Assembly: GCA_036872755.1 (NCBI GenBank)
Contig: JAVHNS010000018.1
Coordinates: forward strand, 558,001-622,000
DNA: 64,000 nucleotides
Direction of reading: 5' to 3'
Source of the DNA: Orbilia blumenaviensis
Taxonomy: Eukaryota; Ascomycota; Orbiliomycetes; Orbiliales; Orbiliaceae
Shown: one piece after another, positions 25,175 to 35,736 of the stretch
Numbering within the stretch: position 1 is the first letter of the stretch
Layout of the letters: every line of letters begins with the position of its first letter
Translations under genes and position numbers: made by a program
Notes under the pieces: model-generated
Seen by the model: only the letters and a program-made list of their open reading frames with translations
Database searches by the model: none
Told to the model about the DNA's origin: nothing

Positions 25175-25413
25175 AGAACGAGCGTGCCATTTTAAATATT
25201 TCGGCTGGCAGTTAACTACCGGATACATGGGCTAGATCCGGTAGGAATATTTATGATATCTTGTCTTGAATTTGTTAGCGTAGATGCTATTATGTTTTTT
25301 TTCTACCTTATTCCTTCACCTATTTCATTCATTCCTTTATTTTCTTCTTTTTGCTTTTGGTTCTTGTGAAGATTGGTGGGGAAATTACTGGTCTACCTCA
25401 CAACTCCATATAT

Positions 25414-26667
25414 TTATTCCTGACGCAAAGCAACCTCTATTCCGATACAGACGGTTCCATAGGCGGTGACACTCGTCACTTTAATTCTTTTGATATCGAA
25501 TATTCTGTCATCAAACCATGGAGCTTGAGTCAGGTTATATAGGAGACTGTATTGACTAGGACCCTCACTTCGATATCTTTCGAAGCCATGAGGAGTAGTG
25601 CAGTCACTTTCATCGGTTGGGGAGCTAATTTCACAATATGTGGGTCTTTGGCGCTCCTTGGTCAAGAGACCGTGGTATAGAAGCTGGCGCTGAGTCGCGG
25701 GAGTATGCAATAGGGCAGCGACCCCCCGCAGCAGATCACAAACCGTGAGAGCATAACAATATGGTTGCTTTGATATGATGGTGACAGACCGAGGTGGGCT
25801 AAAGATTTGTGTATCTTGGAAGGGAGTTTCGGCTATAGAGATCTGGATACGGGTTGCCGGTGGGAGGGTGCAAGCTTCGGTTGCTTTTGGCCATTCTCGG
25901 GGAACATGCCAATACTTAGAAATGTCTCTTATCGCAAGGTACTCTTGAAACACCGGAGAAACGAATGCTGAGATCGCCACGTCGGGCAGCGACCGGGAGC
26001 CCGAAACTATATTTAATGCCATCTCGGTAATGAATAGTATATTTTCTTCTCGGGATACATAAAGTGCCCGTAGAAACCGATGCATTAGATCCGGGGCCAT
26101 TTCACGGACAGAGGATGGTATGTAAGGATGTAAAACTGGCAGCTAGAGTTGATTTGGGGTAGGTGTTTCTTTTAGGATAGCTTTCGTTGTGAATGAATTT
26201 AGGCGGACACGTTGGGACGGCGAATTTTTTATTAAAGCGTTGAAACCTCTACAGGTTTTACGACAAGTACGCAGTTGACAATAATTCATGTGAGAGAATA
26301 CTAGAGTCCATAGCTGAGGGGTCAGCCCAAAAAGACGAGGGTACATGAATCGGAAAATCTGGGTGAAATGCTTCGAAACCGGGGATATGCTGAGCAGAAG
26401 CGTGGCATAGTCGAAATAATCTAGAATCATGACGAGAAATTCTGTGGGGAGCAGTTCCAAACGCGAAGGAAGCCCATTATCAGACTTTCGTCTGTCCAAT
26501 AGTTCGTGCGTATGGTAAAGGGTTGAATGGGGCCCTTCATCGCATGTGCCCCGAAACCGCACGGGTTCCCTTAGCATTGGCTTCCCGAGTATGTATTTAG
26601 GTCCTGGCATCTCAAAGGCGTATTTATCCAAGGAAATATAAAGGGAATTGCTACAGGGACCCCCCAA
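25414..26667 (-). CDS. F-box protein, two exons
   Basis: Exon 1 (26667-26209; real start possibly 26610) and exon 2 (26142-25414) join across a 66-bp intron whose donor is the weak GTCCGC. The spliced product is 395 aa, or 376 from the second Met. Residues around LELLPTEFLVMILDYFDYA fit an F-box (LPxEh..Ih.Yh), predicting a substrate adaptor of an SCF ubiquitin ligase. The remainder has the layout of a large fungal family of F-box proteins of unknown substrate, with an LHPYI motif just after the intron. Without this intron an in-frame TAG truncates the protein after exon 1. A pseudogene is therefore an alternative, although exon 2 is open for 243 codons. The first 19 residues overlap the left arm of an inverted-repeat element, so Met at 26610 (MPGPKYILG) is the more conservative start. 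Confidence 0.68.
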
Positions 26668-27117
26668 TCTACTCCGGGGACCCTCTTATTATTGCTCCGG
26701 GGACCTCCCCCCACTAAAATAACGCTAACCTTTGAGTCTTGAAATAATCTTTATTATTTTATAATTTTAATTTTGACTATTTTTGTATGTTTGATATATT
26801 TGTATATATATTGATATAGTTATATTTAAATTTCTTGATTTTATTATATTTAAATTATTTAATATTATTATTAGTTATATTTAACTTGAAGATTGGGTTT
26901 GTTTTTGAGAATATATTATTGTTTTTAAAATTATAAAAGGAAGAAAGGAAGGCTTAATTTTTGATTATTATTTTTATTATTTTTAAAGTAAAAAAAGAAA
27001 AAAGAAGTGAGTTATTATCTGTTAAGCTATATATTTCAAGATTTAAAGGTTAATGTTGTTGTAATTTTAGTTAAGGGTCCCCGAAGCAATAATAAGGGGG
27101 TCCCTGTAGCAATTCCC
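26643..27117. mobile_element. 475-bp terminal-inverted-repeat element with AT-rich interior (non-autonomous)
   Basis: The left arm (26643-26705) and right arm (27076-27117) are inverted copies that both begin GGGAATTGCTACAGGGACC and share TTATTATTGCT plus CGGGGACC. The left arm has an extra ~20 bp that repeats the CCGGGGACCCTC unit. Between the arms lie about 370 bp made almost only of A and T, with no coding capacity. Both flanks are A/T-rich (AAATATAAA and AATATATAT), so a target-site duplication cannot be called. It resembles a MITE or a RIP-degraded DNA transposon remnant. It sits immediately upstream of the F-box gene. Confidence 0.7.
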
Positions 27118-27688
27118 AATATATATGAAGATACCGAGCAGTTAAAGCTGAGTCTCAGATTATATGAGAGTAGCGTTTTTATATTCTAGATTGTTCTGAT
27201 GTCGATGCTCAAAGGTCTTGACGTCTAGACGAGATGCGATAGGGAATTACGAATTATTGATATCGAGAGACATATAAACGTATATATGTTTCCGACTTGG
27301 TGGCTCTGAAGCATACATGCACGGTTCGCGAGCTTGCCTACCGTTGTGTTCAATAATCCAACTATGCTAAAATAATACTGAATTCGAACTACTAAAAACC
27401 CCAAGAGTTTAGTAGTCCAATAGATAATTGTCAAGAGCTTCGAAGACCTGAGGGCTCTTTCGAAAATGATTCAGTAGCCCAAGGTCGAGGTCATGGGATT
27501 TTTGTGGTCCAAAGGCCCAGGTTTAGTGCACTGAAATTAAATATGCACTAACTAGTAGCCACCGAAGCCTAGGTTTTACGTGGCTTACCTAGGTATTTGC
27601 TTGGGTAATAGAGCATGCCAGGTTCGCATAGAGACTTCTATTGTTCAAAAATGGTAAGGTAGACTTAAAAAGGTTTGTAATTCACCAC
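27118..27688. other. Intergenic, no supported gene
   Basis: About 570 bp between the inverted-repeat element and the 3' end of the secreted gene at 27689. Short random frames only; no motif recognised. Confidence 0.55.
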
Positions 27689-29374
27689 TCAGATCCCCCC
27701 CTTTTCTCCAGTATCTCTTCCTCTTGGAAGGCTGGCCGCCGGGTCTCCCTCGTAAATATCCTCCATTGTTTGTGTACCCATATCGCCCTTAAATGTAAAC
27801 TCCGATGTACCTTTTTTGCGGTTCAATATATTCAGGATGCCCATCGGGTAATTATTAATTTGGCCCTGAAATTCCTCCATATCGACATTTTGTTGTAAAA
27901 TACCATCATGAGCTGCTTCGTCCCCATCATCTTGGAATGTGAAATCATTCCCATCAATGCGAGCAAAGTAGGGTGACTCTAGAATCTCATCATTGTCGCT
28001 AGGTACGAAAGATTCTTTAGGAGTCATCTCGCCGCCACTGGGGCTTGATACACTTGAACTCTCATCTTGCTGAAATCGGGTTACTTTGAATACCTGTTGT
28101 CCGCGACCCGATTGCGCCCTTCCGACCGATCCAATAGATGGGTTATTCGTAGGAAATGGGCTATGACCATCCTCTGTCATGATATCAGCATTCGTGCAAT
28201 GTGGGGAAACAGGCGACGTCGACCGTATCGAGCCCCTCGCCCGACGTTTACACGTGTTTCTAACCCAATTATATCCGGCTTTGATCTGCGACCCGATTGT
28301 GTTTACTAGTCTTTTCACCTTTGGAAAAGGTGCTTGAGTAGCCTTGCTATTATTTTGGTCTGTGGGACTTCCCAAATCAGCAACAAAGTCTCCATTAATT
28401 TGTGACAGCGCATCATATCTGTCTGCGTTCGGAGTGAACAGGCTTGACTGTAGTCCAGACATAATTTCGTTGAATCTCGTTGGCGAATCGAATATCCCTG
28501 CTGCTTCGAGAGCCTGGATTCCTTCCAGGTCTTCAAGGTCGAGGTGAATGTTTCTTCCGTTATTATCCTGAACAAGAGCTCCGGTTTGTGGATTGAACTC
28601 CGCAACAAATCCATCGGGGCCATCTTGGTGGGCGACGGATGTACCATCAGCTCTTATATCTACGACAGGTCCGTCTGGCATGAATATCTTTCCAGTTCCA
28701 TCTGGATATAGAACAATTTCGGTTCTGTCTTCCTCTTTGGTCTGGAAACTGGGCTTCCTTGGTGGAACTATATTGATGTCGTTTAATATCTGCGAGGTCT
28801 GCGAGTCTTCTCTCGCATTGCCTTCCAAAGCGACACCTCCAGAATCAACTGCCCACCCCTCGTCAAACAACATAACCACATCCCCTGGTCTAAGTTTTGT
28901 TGCCCGTACGATCCCAATCTCTGGAGAGATCCCCCGTCGAGGAATATTTCTCCAGGATTTTGGTTCTGGGTATCCTGTTTTACCAAGCGTCCAATCTCCT
29001 TCCAAACTACCCATGTGGACGATAGTCCAATACGGGGCTATTGCCTGTATCGTGTTTTGCGTAGATTTAAACCATGAAATATAAATAGGGTCTGAATCTC
29101 GGCACGCCTCATCGCTGGCATAAAAGGCAATTATACCCGGGGGGTCGCCATCACCCGGTGATCTGTTTTGTACTCTAACAAAATCAACGTTCTCGTTTGG
29201 GGCCAGAAGGTTGGTAATGTCATGACAATCATTGTCCGTGGGTGAGAATACGGCTGGAGGTTGAAGAACTTCAAACCTCCCACTTTTTGTTCCATAGCCA
29301 AATTCAATTTTAAAAGCGGACACTGCGGAAATAAGTATAAAAATGGGAACTTGGTACCAAGTGATCAGTGGCAT
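27689..29374 (-). CDS. Secreted disordered protein, second member of the IAFY-domain family
   Basis: Single frame of 561 aa with a signal peptide (MPLITWYQVPIFILISAVSA). Residues about 50-150 contain DC, then PPGIIAFYASDEAC, a hydrophobic strand and TQNTIQAI. This is the pattern shared with the genes at 881-3151 and 47863-49158 and the remnant at 29841. After it comes a stretch with repeated PDG/ADG turns (YPDGTGKIFMPDG, IRADGT), then a long Ser/Gly/Asp/Gln-rich region that looks disordered, with a basic patch (NTCKRRARGS). No catalytic motif is visible and I do not recognise a named family. It is divergent from the remnant, whose frame opens about 470 bp away. Secretion is well supported; function is unknown. 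Confidence 0.8.
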   Translation of the reverse strand: MPLITWYQVPIFILISAVSAFKIEFGYGTKSGRFEVLQPPAVFSPTDNDCHDITNLLAPNENVDFVRVQNRSPGDGDPPGIIAFYASDEACRDSDPIYISWFKSTQNTIQAIAPYWTIVHMGSLEGDWTLGKTGYPEPKSWRNIPRRGISPEIGIVRATKLRPGDVVMLFDEGWAVDSGGVALEGNAREDSQTSQILNDINIVPPRKPSFQTKEEDRTEIVLYPDGTGKIFMPDGPVVDIRADGTSVAHQDGPDGFVAEFNPQTGALVQDNNGRNIHLDLEDLEGIQALEAAGIFDSPTRFNEIMSGLQSSLFTPNADRYDALSQINGDFVADLGSPTDQNNSKATQAPFPKVKRLVNTIGSQIKAGYNWVRNTCKRRARGSIRSTSPVSPHCTNADIMTEDGHSPFPTNNPSIGSVGRAQSGRGQQVFKVTRFQQDESSSVSSPSGGEMTPKESFVPSDNDEILESPYFARIDGNDFTFQDDGDEAAHDGILQQNVDMEEFQGQINNYPMGILNILNRKKGTSEFTFKGDMGTQTMEDIYEGDPAASLPRGRDTGEKGGI

Positions 29375-29840
29375 TTTTAAAGTACCGTTTGGTGACGATC
29401 ATGTGAGCGCATCCATTGCTTTCACTAGAAATTTTGAAAACGACTTTCAATGATGACTGGATATCGGCCCATTATGCTCGAAGACAATCTTTAACGGGGT
29501 CCTGGCTATTAAACGATTTGGGCTTAGCTCTTCAAATTATTCTCAAATATCACTCTACATTTCCAGGTAAAGGTTGACGTTTAATCCTCGAGGGTTAAAT
29601 TATAACTCTATCCACCTCCAACGCGCAACGAGCTCGATACAGTTAAGCACGAACCTTAAAATTCAAAGTTATTCACGAAAATTTATTAAGAACTGCTAAA
29701 TGCTATGCGATAACCCCTCTATAACAAGATTCGAGAACAAGGCGTTCCAAAAAAGCTCTAAGAGCTGGGTTCGATGGCTTCGACAAATCCATGGATTACT
29801 CATGCTTCTGAAATTAGTGTCAACGGGGAGCCTGAATTAG
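29375..29840. other. Divergent spacer between a secreted gene and its remnant paralogue
   Basis: Promoter side of the 27689-29374 gene. A lost first exon with the signal peptide of the remnant could have lain here, but no convincing signal-peptide exon is seen on the plus strand. Confidence 0.45.
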
Positions 29841-30170
29841 GGCTTATCTAAAATATGGAAAAGATATGACCGCGCGGATGTTGCATGCCTCGCATTCAGC
29901 AGCAAAGGTACTAAGGCTTTTTATACTAGTGTTCGCCTGTCCCCTACAGCAGAAGGCGGCACCAGGCCAATAGCCATTGCTTTCTATACTGCTTCCTACT
30001 GCGACGACAGGGTTCCATATACTATTGCCCACTTCTATCCGATCCAGAATTCGGAACAAATATTCCTACCAGGTCAAGACCTTTCGCCACCGTCCGATTT
30101 TACCCATTGGAAGTGGGTAAATGAAAGCGACATTGAATGGGAAATTGCGAAAGAAACTACAGCTAGGTAA
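29841..30170 (+). pseudogene. Remnant of a secreted IAFY-domain family gene
   Basis: An open frame bounded by stops (TAG at 29838, TAA at 30168-30170) encodes 109 residues with no initiating Met. It reads, in order, DVAC, RPIAIAFYTASYCDD, a hydrophobic strand with HFYPIQNSEQIFLPG, and FTHWKWVNESDIEWE. These align block by block with the 47863-49158 protein (PRIIAFYNSQ, FFPEANTQQVVIPP, ITHWKAL) and more loosely with the 27689-29374 protein. There is no signal peptide and no long disordered tail in frame. Either the start and end exons are missed or the gene is broken; I favour a broken copy. A second open stretch, Lys/Arg/Pro-rich, follows at about 30260-30425 in another frame and may be its decayed continuation. 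Confidence 0.55.
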
Positions 30171-31262
30171 ATTTGCTATGGAAGGGAAATCACGCACACG
30201 GGCAAATAATGGCTACGTGATAGCTAATGCTGCGGTGTATACCCAATAGAATTTTAACTAGATTATTTGGATACGGAAAGTAAAGAAGCCACCAAAGCCG
30301 CCAAATTTGAAGAGGAGAAGAAATAAGAGCCAGGACTTTCGACAAGGAAGCTCTCATATAGAATTTATGGCAAACGGCGACACCGTGACCTTTTTAAGAG
30401 CAATGACTTACCGTCTTTATGACAGAGGATGAAGGGATTGCGTTTCAGATCCTAAAGCAGTTTAGGAAGAAGAGGCAGAGCAGATATAAGAACTACTCGG
30501 GGTTGTTGATGGCGACTAGTATAGTTAAAGCCCAGAATGATATTGAGGAACTTGGAGAGCTGCCGCGGCGGTTCTGGCTTTGGCCAACGGTTTTTAGCGC
30601 CCGCGCCATCCCATATATATTTTGACAATATGTTGATTCAACCCTTACGTAGATCAACGTGAAAGCCCGATTTTCAAATTGCGCGGTTACACAAACCACG
30701 CTTCTAATTACTAGTACACCAAGATACACACCGGAAGTAGTTTATTAGCTATTTTTAGTCCAGATCATGATATGACGTGAACTTTCCGCGTCTGAGAGGT
30801 CCATACTAACAAGGTGTCTAGTACGAATTTACATTTACGATGTTTGCATCTCCACAATGATATGTGATTGGGTCGGTTGCGAATAGCAATTACTGAATTA
30901 AGTATTTTCACAGCATTAATTCAGTTTATTAGAGAGAATAGCCACTATTAGACTTTCTGTCATTGACATCCCAAAGACATCTTGCAGAGATGCTACAACA
31001 CCATATCAGAAACGGTTAGTTTTAACTTTTTTGTGGATTATAGCTCATAACACCTACAATTCTTCCTTGATGAGTAGTTTTCAAAGGGTTTCATGCAAAA
31101 AAACCCAGAGAACTCTATTGATCTTGCATTATTTTCAGCTACAATATTCTTCAACCTTTGGTTATTGCTCATCAACTAGGGCGCTACCAGCTAACAATTG
31201 CTCAAACACAAGACGGCATGAAAATACAAGAGTCAGGATTTCACCCTGAAGCAATAACAAAG
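30171..31262. other. Intergenic, no supported gene
   Basis: Apart from the Lys/Arg/Pro-rich open stretch at about 30260-30425 mentioned with the remnant, nothing is supported. The right part is the promoter of the first DUF7918 gene. Confidence 0.5.
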
Positions 31263-32465
31263 ATGCCGACTTTGAGAGATATTACTTGCGATGTCTACAT
31301 AGATGGAAAGCCTGCTGAAAAATATTCCCAGACGTCCGTTGGGGGCAAGCACGAAACATATATCGTTGCCGAAGAGAACAAGCCTTACACCGTAAACCTG
31401 CAATTTGGACGGACAGGCGCCCCTAGTCATTGCGTTTGGATAAGGTCCGATGGACAGGCAGTGAATAGTGCATCATGTCATGGGCCAAAGCTTGAGGTTG
31501 CGGGGTCAAGATATAGGCTTAGCACAAATAGAGGCCAGCCAGCTTGGGAGTATCGCCACCTTGTCTTTAAAAATATCTCCAAGAGTATGCAAGGAGATCC
31601 ATCGCATTATATCTCTTGGGTTCGCATTTTACACTAAACATATGAAACCAATTTACTAATTATGGTGAAACGATAAAGTTGGGGATTCAGCATCACTAGA
31701 AAACCGGAAAGAACGTATTGAGAACGTAGGGATAATATCTGTCCAGGTCCGGCGGCAATATGGTCCACTAAAAGTTATTGAAGAGGGAGCAATGACCGAT
31801 CCAGATACCTTCCGGACATTTTCGCCGTTGAAAGCCATCCCAAAGAAAGAAGCAGAGTTGCGACACATTTCACACGGGACACACATTAGCCAAAAGGTCT
31901 CAGAATTCTATGATGCAACAAAGACAGCTATTCCTATAGATGTGGAGGAACACAATTATGTAGTCTTCAACTTTAAGTACGCTTCAAGGGGTAAGCTTTA
32001 GCGCTTTGTTGACAGTATTTCCTTATCTAGTATTTCGGTTTCTTACTAACGCCGCCCGGCTATCAGAAATGTTGCGGCAGATGGGTGTTTTGCCTTTAGA
32101 GCAGATAAGCATCGATGATGACCTTGTCGGGATGGGCATAGATAGCCTTCAGCAAGAGATAATGAAGCTTCGAGTAAGTCATATCATAACCAAGAGCAGA
32201 ATCATACCGTATGTCTCGTACATGCCTGCTTGTAAGCCTGCAACTAATATATGCGCCTTCGTGATCGGTTTAGCGGAAATCGAAGTTCGGCTGGGCTTGG
32301 CTTAGAAAGTGTAAGGTCGGAAATCATGTTAGAGTCTCTAGCCCAACGGAAAAGTACGCAGAGGAAAATGTGAACAGCTACAGCGATCCCGTGAACGGTT
32401 TGAAGAGGCGATCTTCGGAAAACGAAGTTAAAACGCGGAAGATGAAACAGCTTCTATGTTTTTAA
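31263..32465 (+). CDS. DUF7918-type protein 1, four exons
   Basis: Exons 31263-31584, 31679-31990, 32067-32173 and 32274-32465 join in frame to 310 aa. The start MPTLRDITCDVYIDGKP corresponds to MPEHKGVSCELHVGDEK of the neighbouring gene; an in-frame Met at 31218 is possible. The order of motifs (cytoplasmic-type beta start with a Cys, HCVWIRSDGQ, HLVFKNI, an SVQVRRQYGP strand, then VVFNFKYASR and an LPLE/IDDD segment) fits the fungal DUF7918 family. These are intracellular proteins of unknown biochemical role, often multi-copy in Pezizomycotina. The C-terminal exon is Lys/Arg-rich. The first donor is GTATGC with a 94-bp intron; the second and third are GTAAGC and GTAAGT. No signal peptide is seen. 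Confidence 0.75.
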
Positions 32466-33090
32466 GTCAATTTTGGTTCGATGTGGATGTCGATACCTTA
32501 TTCTTTCACAATTTATAATTGACTTTCTCGCTTAAGACCCTGGTTCCACGTGAGGAAATACGGTGTTCTACAGGCGCAGTATTTATTTGGTAGATAGGAG
32601 GTATATAGTCAAATTAATACGCGCAGGTAGGTGTCTTAGCCAGGCAGACTCCTTGGCAACGGTAGCCATGCCCCTTCTATAGGCTTCCACGGCCCCAGAG
32701 GATATTTATTTACCGCGTTCGCCTTCCAGAGGGTACAGTGGCTTCCAGCCTAGAAACAGGGATATATGACCAGTTACAGCGCTCACCATCCGGAATCCCA
32801 CTAGTCGCTGGGTATATCTTGACAAAAGAACTTTCAATCAGCCCATATTCCTGAGCGTGAAATCTAAATATTTTGTTGAATAAGCTTTTAAACGCCTCTA
32901 GATAGGCTGGTACTTACCTAACGACCTACCTACTTGCATACAACTACTTAAGTAGTATTCAACGGACTCCGAACGAGAAACCACGAAAATACCGAATATC
33001 AATAAGGTGTCCCTCCTTCCTCTAGCTCTATATCCTCAAGTCTCGCCAAAGGTTCTACTACAAAGAGAATTCCACTCCACTGTGATCAAG
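32466..33090. other. Intergenic between the two DUF7918 genes
   Basis: Contains the 3' region of the first gene and the promoter of the second. No further gene seen. Confidence 0.6.
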
Positions 33091-34241
33091 ATGCCAGAAC
33101 ACAAAGGCGTTTCCTGCGAATTGCATGTTGGGGATGAAAAAGTTACGGAATATCAAGTCGAAACAGAAGGTTCTGGTTGCAACTCATATGTTGTATCCCA
33201 AGAAGGCAAGCTGTTTAGCTTCCACCTCAACATGAATTACATCGCTCTAGGGAACGCAGCTCGTATGGATCTCGAGCTCTGGGCTGACGGTCAGAAACTT
33301 GATTGTTTTACTTTTTCTGAAACGGAGTACCTTGTCGATGATGCCCAGATTCAAGATGATGCTGGTAACGTCAAAGTTGTCAAGCTGAAGTTTGCCAAGC
33401 TAGAAACAGGTAACCCTCAAAAGCAGGATTATGTTGAATGAGCCCTACGTATTAATCGGTTATAGTCGATGAGAAGAAGGACAACCTCGAAACGCGCCAG
33501 GGGATTCTAAAGAAACTCGGTAGTCTCGAATTAAAGCTATGGCGCGCACACCACGATATCACACAAACCGATAGTTTAGCGTATCAACAGCCGCTCAAGA
33601 ACCCAATCTATGAGAAGTCGATCAAAGGCGAAAACGTTACCCACTGCACGGAGTTCGCAGATGCAAAAATTATTCCGGCACATTCTTCGTACGGATACTT
33701 AACGCGAAAGATTGATCCCTATGAGACTCCATGGGTTACATTTGTCTTTCGCCATGCTTCGAAACGTTCGTATCTGGTATCCCTAGATATGTCTTCAAAT
33801 CTAGGGAGCTTGAGCTAATTTTAACAATAGCACTTCTTGAGGCCGCCGGGATCATCCCGCAGAAAAAGACACCCTTGAAAGAAAAGCGCACGAAAAAGTC
33901 TGTAACGGTTCCAGTAAAGGTAAAATTTCCCAAGTTAGAAAACACCCCAGTAAGTTATGTTATTCTCTATTCTCGAACACTGTTAGGAGAGTGTATAATT
34001 ATTGCTGGTAGGCTAACTACATTTAATCAAGCCCCGTCTCGAACAAGATGAGAATGTTTCTGTACCACAAATAGAAGAGCAAAGAAGTGCGCAGAGAGGG
34101 CGGCGCATGGTACCATTGCGTGAGGTCGCTCGGCGCCGGAAACTAATACCTGACAAGGAGGAAGAATCTCAGACGCCCTCTAGATATAAACGAAAACGGT
34201 ATAATCATACCCCTGGAAAACACTGGCCATCAGATAGTTAG
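33091..34241 (+). CDS. DUF7918-type protein 2, four exons
   Basis: Exons 33091-33409, 33466-33765, 33831-33949 and 34032-34241 give 315 aa. Introns are 56, 65, 80 and so on, with donors GTAACC, GTTCGT and GTAAGT; a GTTCGT donor also occurs in the 35737-38804 gene. The family pattern is clear: MPEHKGVSCELHVGDEKV, LELWADGQKLD, VKLKFAKLET, then ETPWVTFVFRHAS and LLEAAGIIP. The last exon is basic and Arg-rich (KRKRYNHTPG) and could act as a nuclear signal. It is a same-strand neighbour of the previous gene and belongs to the same family, so tandem duplication is likely, although similarity between the two is moderate. Function is unknown. Exon 4 could instead start at the earlier GGTAG, which would break the frame. 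Confidence 0.78.
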
Positions 34242-35736
34242 GAAGTGTCATAACTATCGTAATCTTTTAGTCCGACTTTTCATTTGTAACTGGTTCTCCA
34301 GTCTATATTGACCGGAAAGAGGCTACAATATAAAAGTAGCACAGGTATACAACCACAGATTCTTCTGTCTGCGACCCAATTCAAATAGGTGTAAAAGTGC
34401 ATCAGGTTTAACATTGACCATCCTAGAATAAATGTGCGCCTGTTGAATGACTCCATAACCCATTCACTATAAGAAGTAGTGAAGTTCCAAATTAAATTGT
34501 CTGCAGCATCTATCTTGGATGATGGGTTAAAGATAACTCATGTGTCATATTATAGTACTCTGGGCGAGTTAAGTAATACTATTCTACTTCTCTAGAATGG
34601 CTAGAAATATTGTACTTCTTTCGTCAGTCTCGAAACGTCTGACATGCGGTAAACAAAGATCGATCTTTAAGAACCGCTGGCGCTCAGCCCATCGCCCTTA
34701 CATTTTGTGGCCAAACCTCAATTCTGCGCAAACCTTTCATGTTTTTGGGGTTCTTCCTCCTGAATTTCATGTTGATATTGATATCAGGCCCCTCGTTAGA
34801 TTATTTCTTTTTCTGTTGTTTTGATCCAGTATCCCAACCTCTTGGCCCTAGGTATATTACCCTTTTTCAATTGTTGAATTCTAAGCTCGAGGACTCTCAG
34901 CACTTAAAATCTTGAGGTAGTATGACCCGAAAACAAAACTTTCATTCATAGGCCATATTTTCTGTTTCCTTGACCTTATTTCCTCCGATAAACTTCCCAC
35001 CTGAGACGGGAGTCGCGCGCATGCAAAATTGTACGGTTGCTGTGCCCATGTTCCGCTCATAGAATTACCTGGTTTCAGAGCGACTAACGCACAGAAGCCG
35101 AATAATTTCCCGAACGACCAATTTTGACACATTCGAAATGGCATGAGCCATTATGCTGCTTGTTAACTATTGGAGAAAACCGTCGTCCCTTTCGAGGTAT
35201 ATATCCCGCCTATTCCCACCAACACATTGATCTCGTGCTTCAGTAATCGCATACCTTAGCACAATACCGGCTGACGGTGTTTCCTAAAAGCCAATGGTAA
35301 ATAAATTACAGGGCATTGTGCGGCCCTTCAAGGGAATATCGCAGATGGGCTCGCAGTTTAGTACTCACGGAGGACTGTTTAAATCAAACATGTAACAATA
35401 CCTCGATATTGTAATAATAAAAAATTATAGACCATGGCTGGCTATGATTGCTGGGCCAGGAGTCAAAAGAGAGTGCTAAACAGACCCGAAAACAGTTCTC
35501 AAACGATGATTCACACGATGGCAACGGATCTGATCGCCCATAAAGCGTACTAGAAGCGACTAGACAGACTCTGGTTGATAAAATAAAAGCTATTATTATA
35601 ATCTATTATACATGTACCGTCTCCAGTTCATCCACCAATATAAGCGAACGAGTAGATCGAATGAACTCAAACTGTTCCGCGAAAGTGTGTAAGCCTCTCA
35701 AGCTAGGCTCCATTGAATCTCAAATCCTGCTCCAAT
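34242..35736. other. Intergenic, no supported gene
   Basis: Lies between a plus-strand gene and the 3' end of the 851-aa minus-strand gene, so it holds two gene ends. An 87-codon minus-strand frame at 34881-35144 has no partner exon and no motif. Confidence 0.5.

Noticed and set aside
25175..25413. CT-rich stretch after the PTH11-like gene as another promoter
   Set aside because: It lies between two convergent stop codons, so it is a 3' region rather than a promoter.
19426..34241. Secondary-metabolite or catabolic gene cluster around the thiolase
   Set aside because: No synthase, P450, transporter or regulator lies beside it; the thiolase is a lone housekeeping gene.
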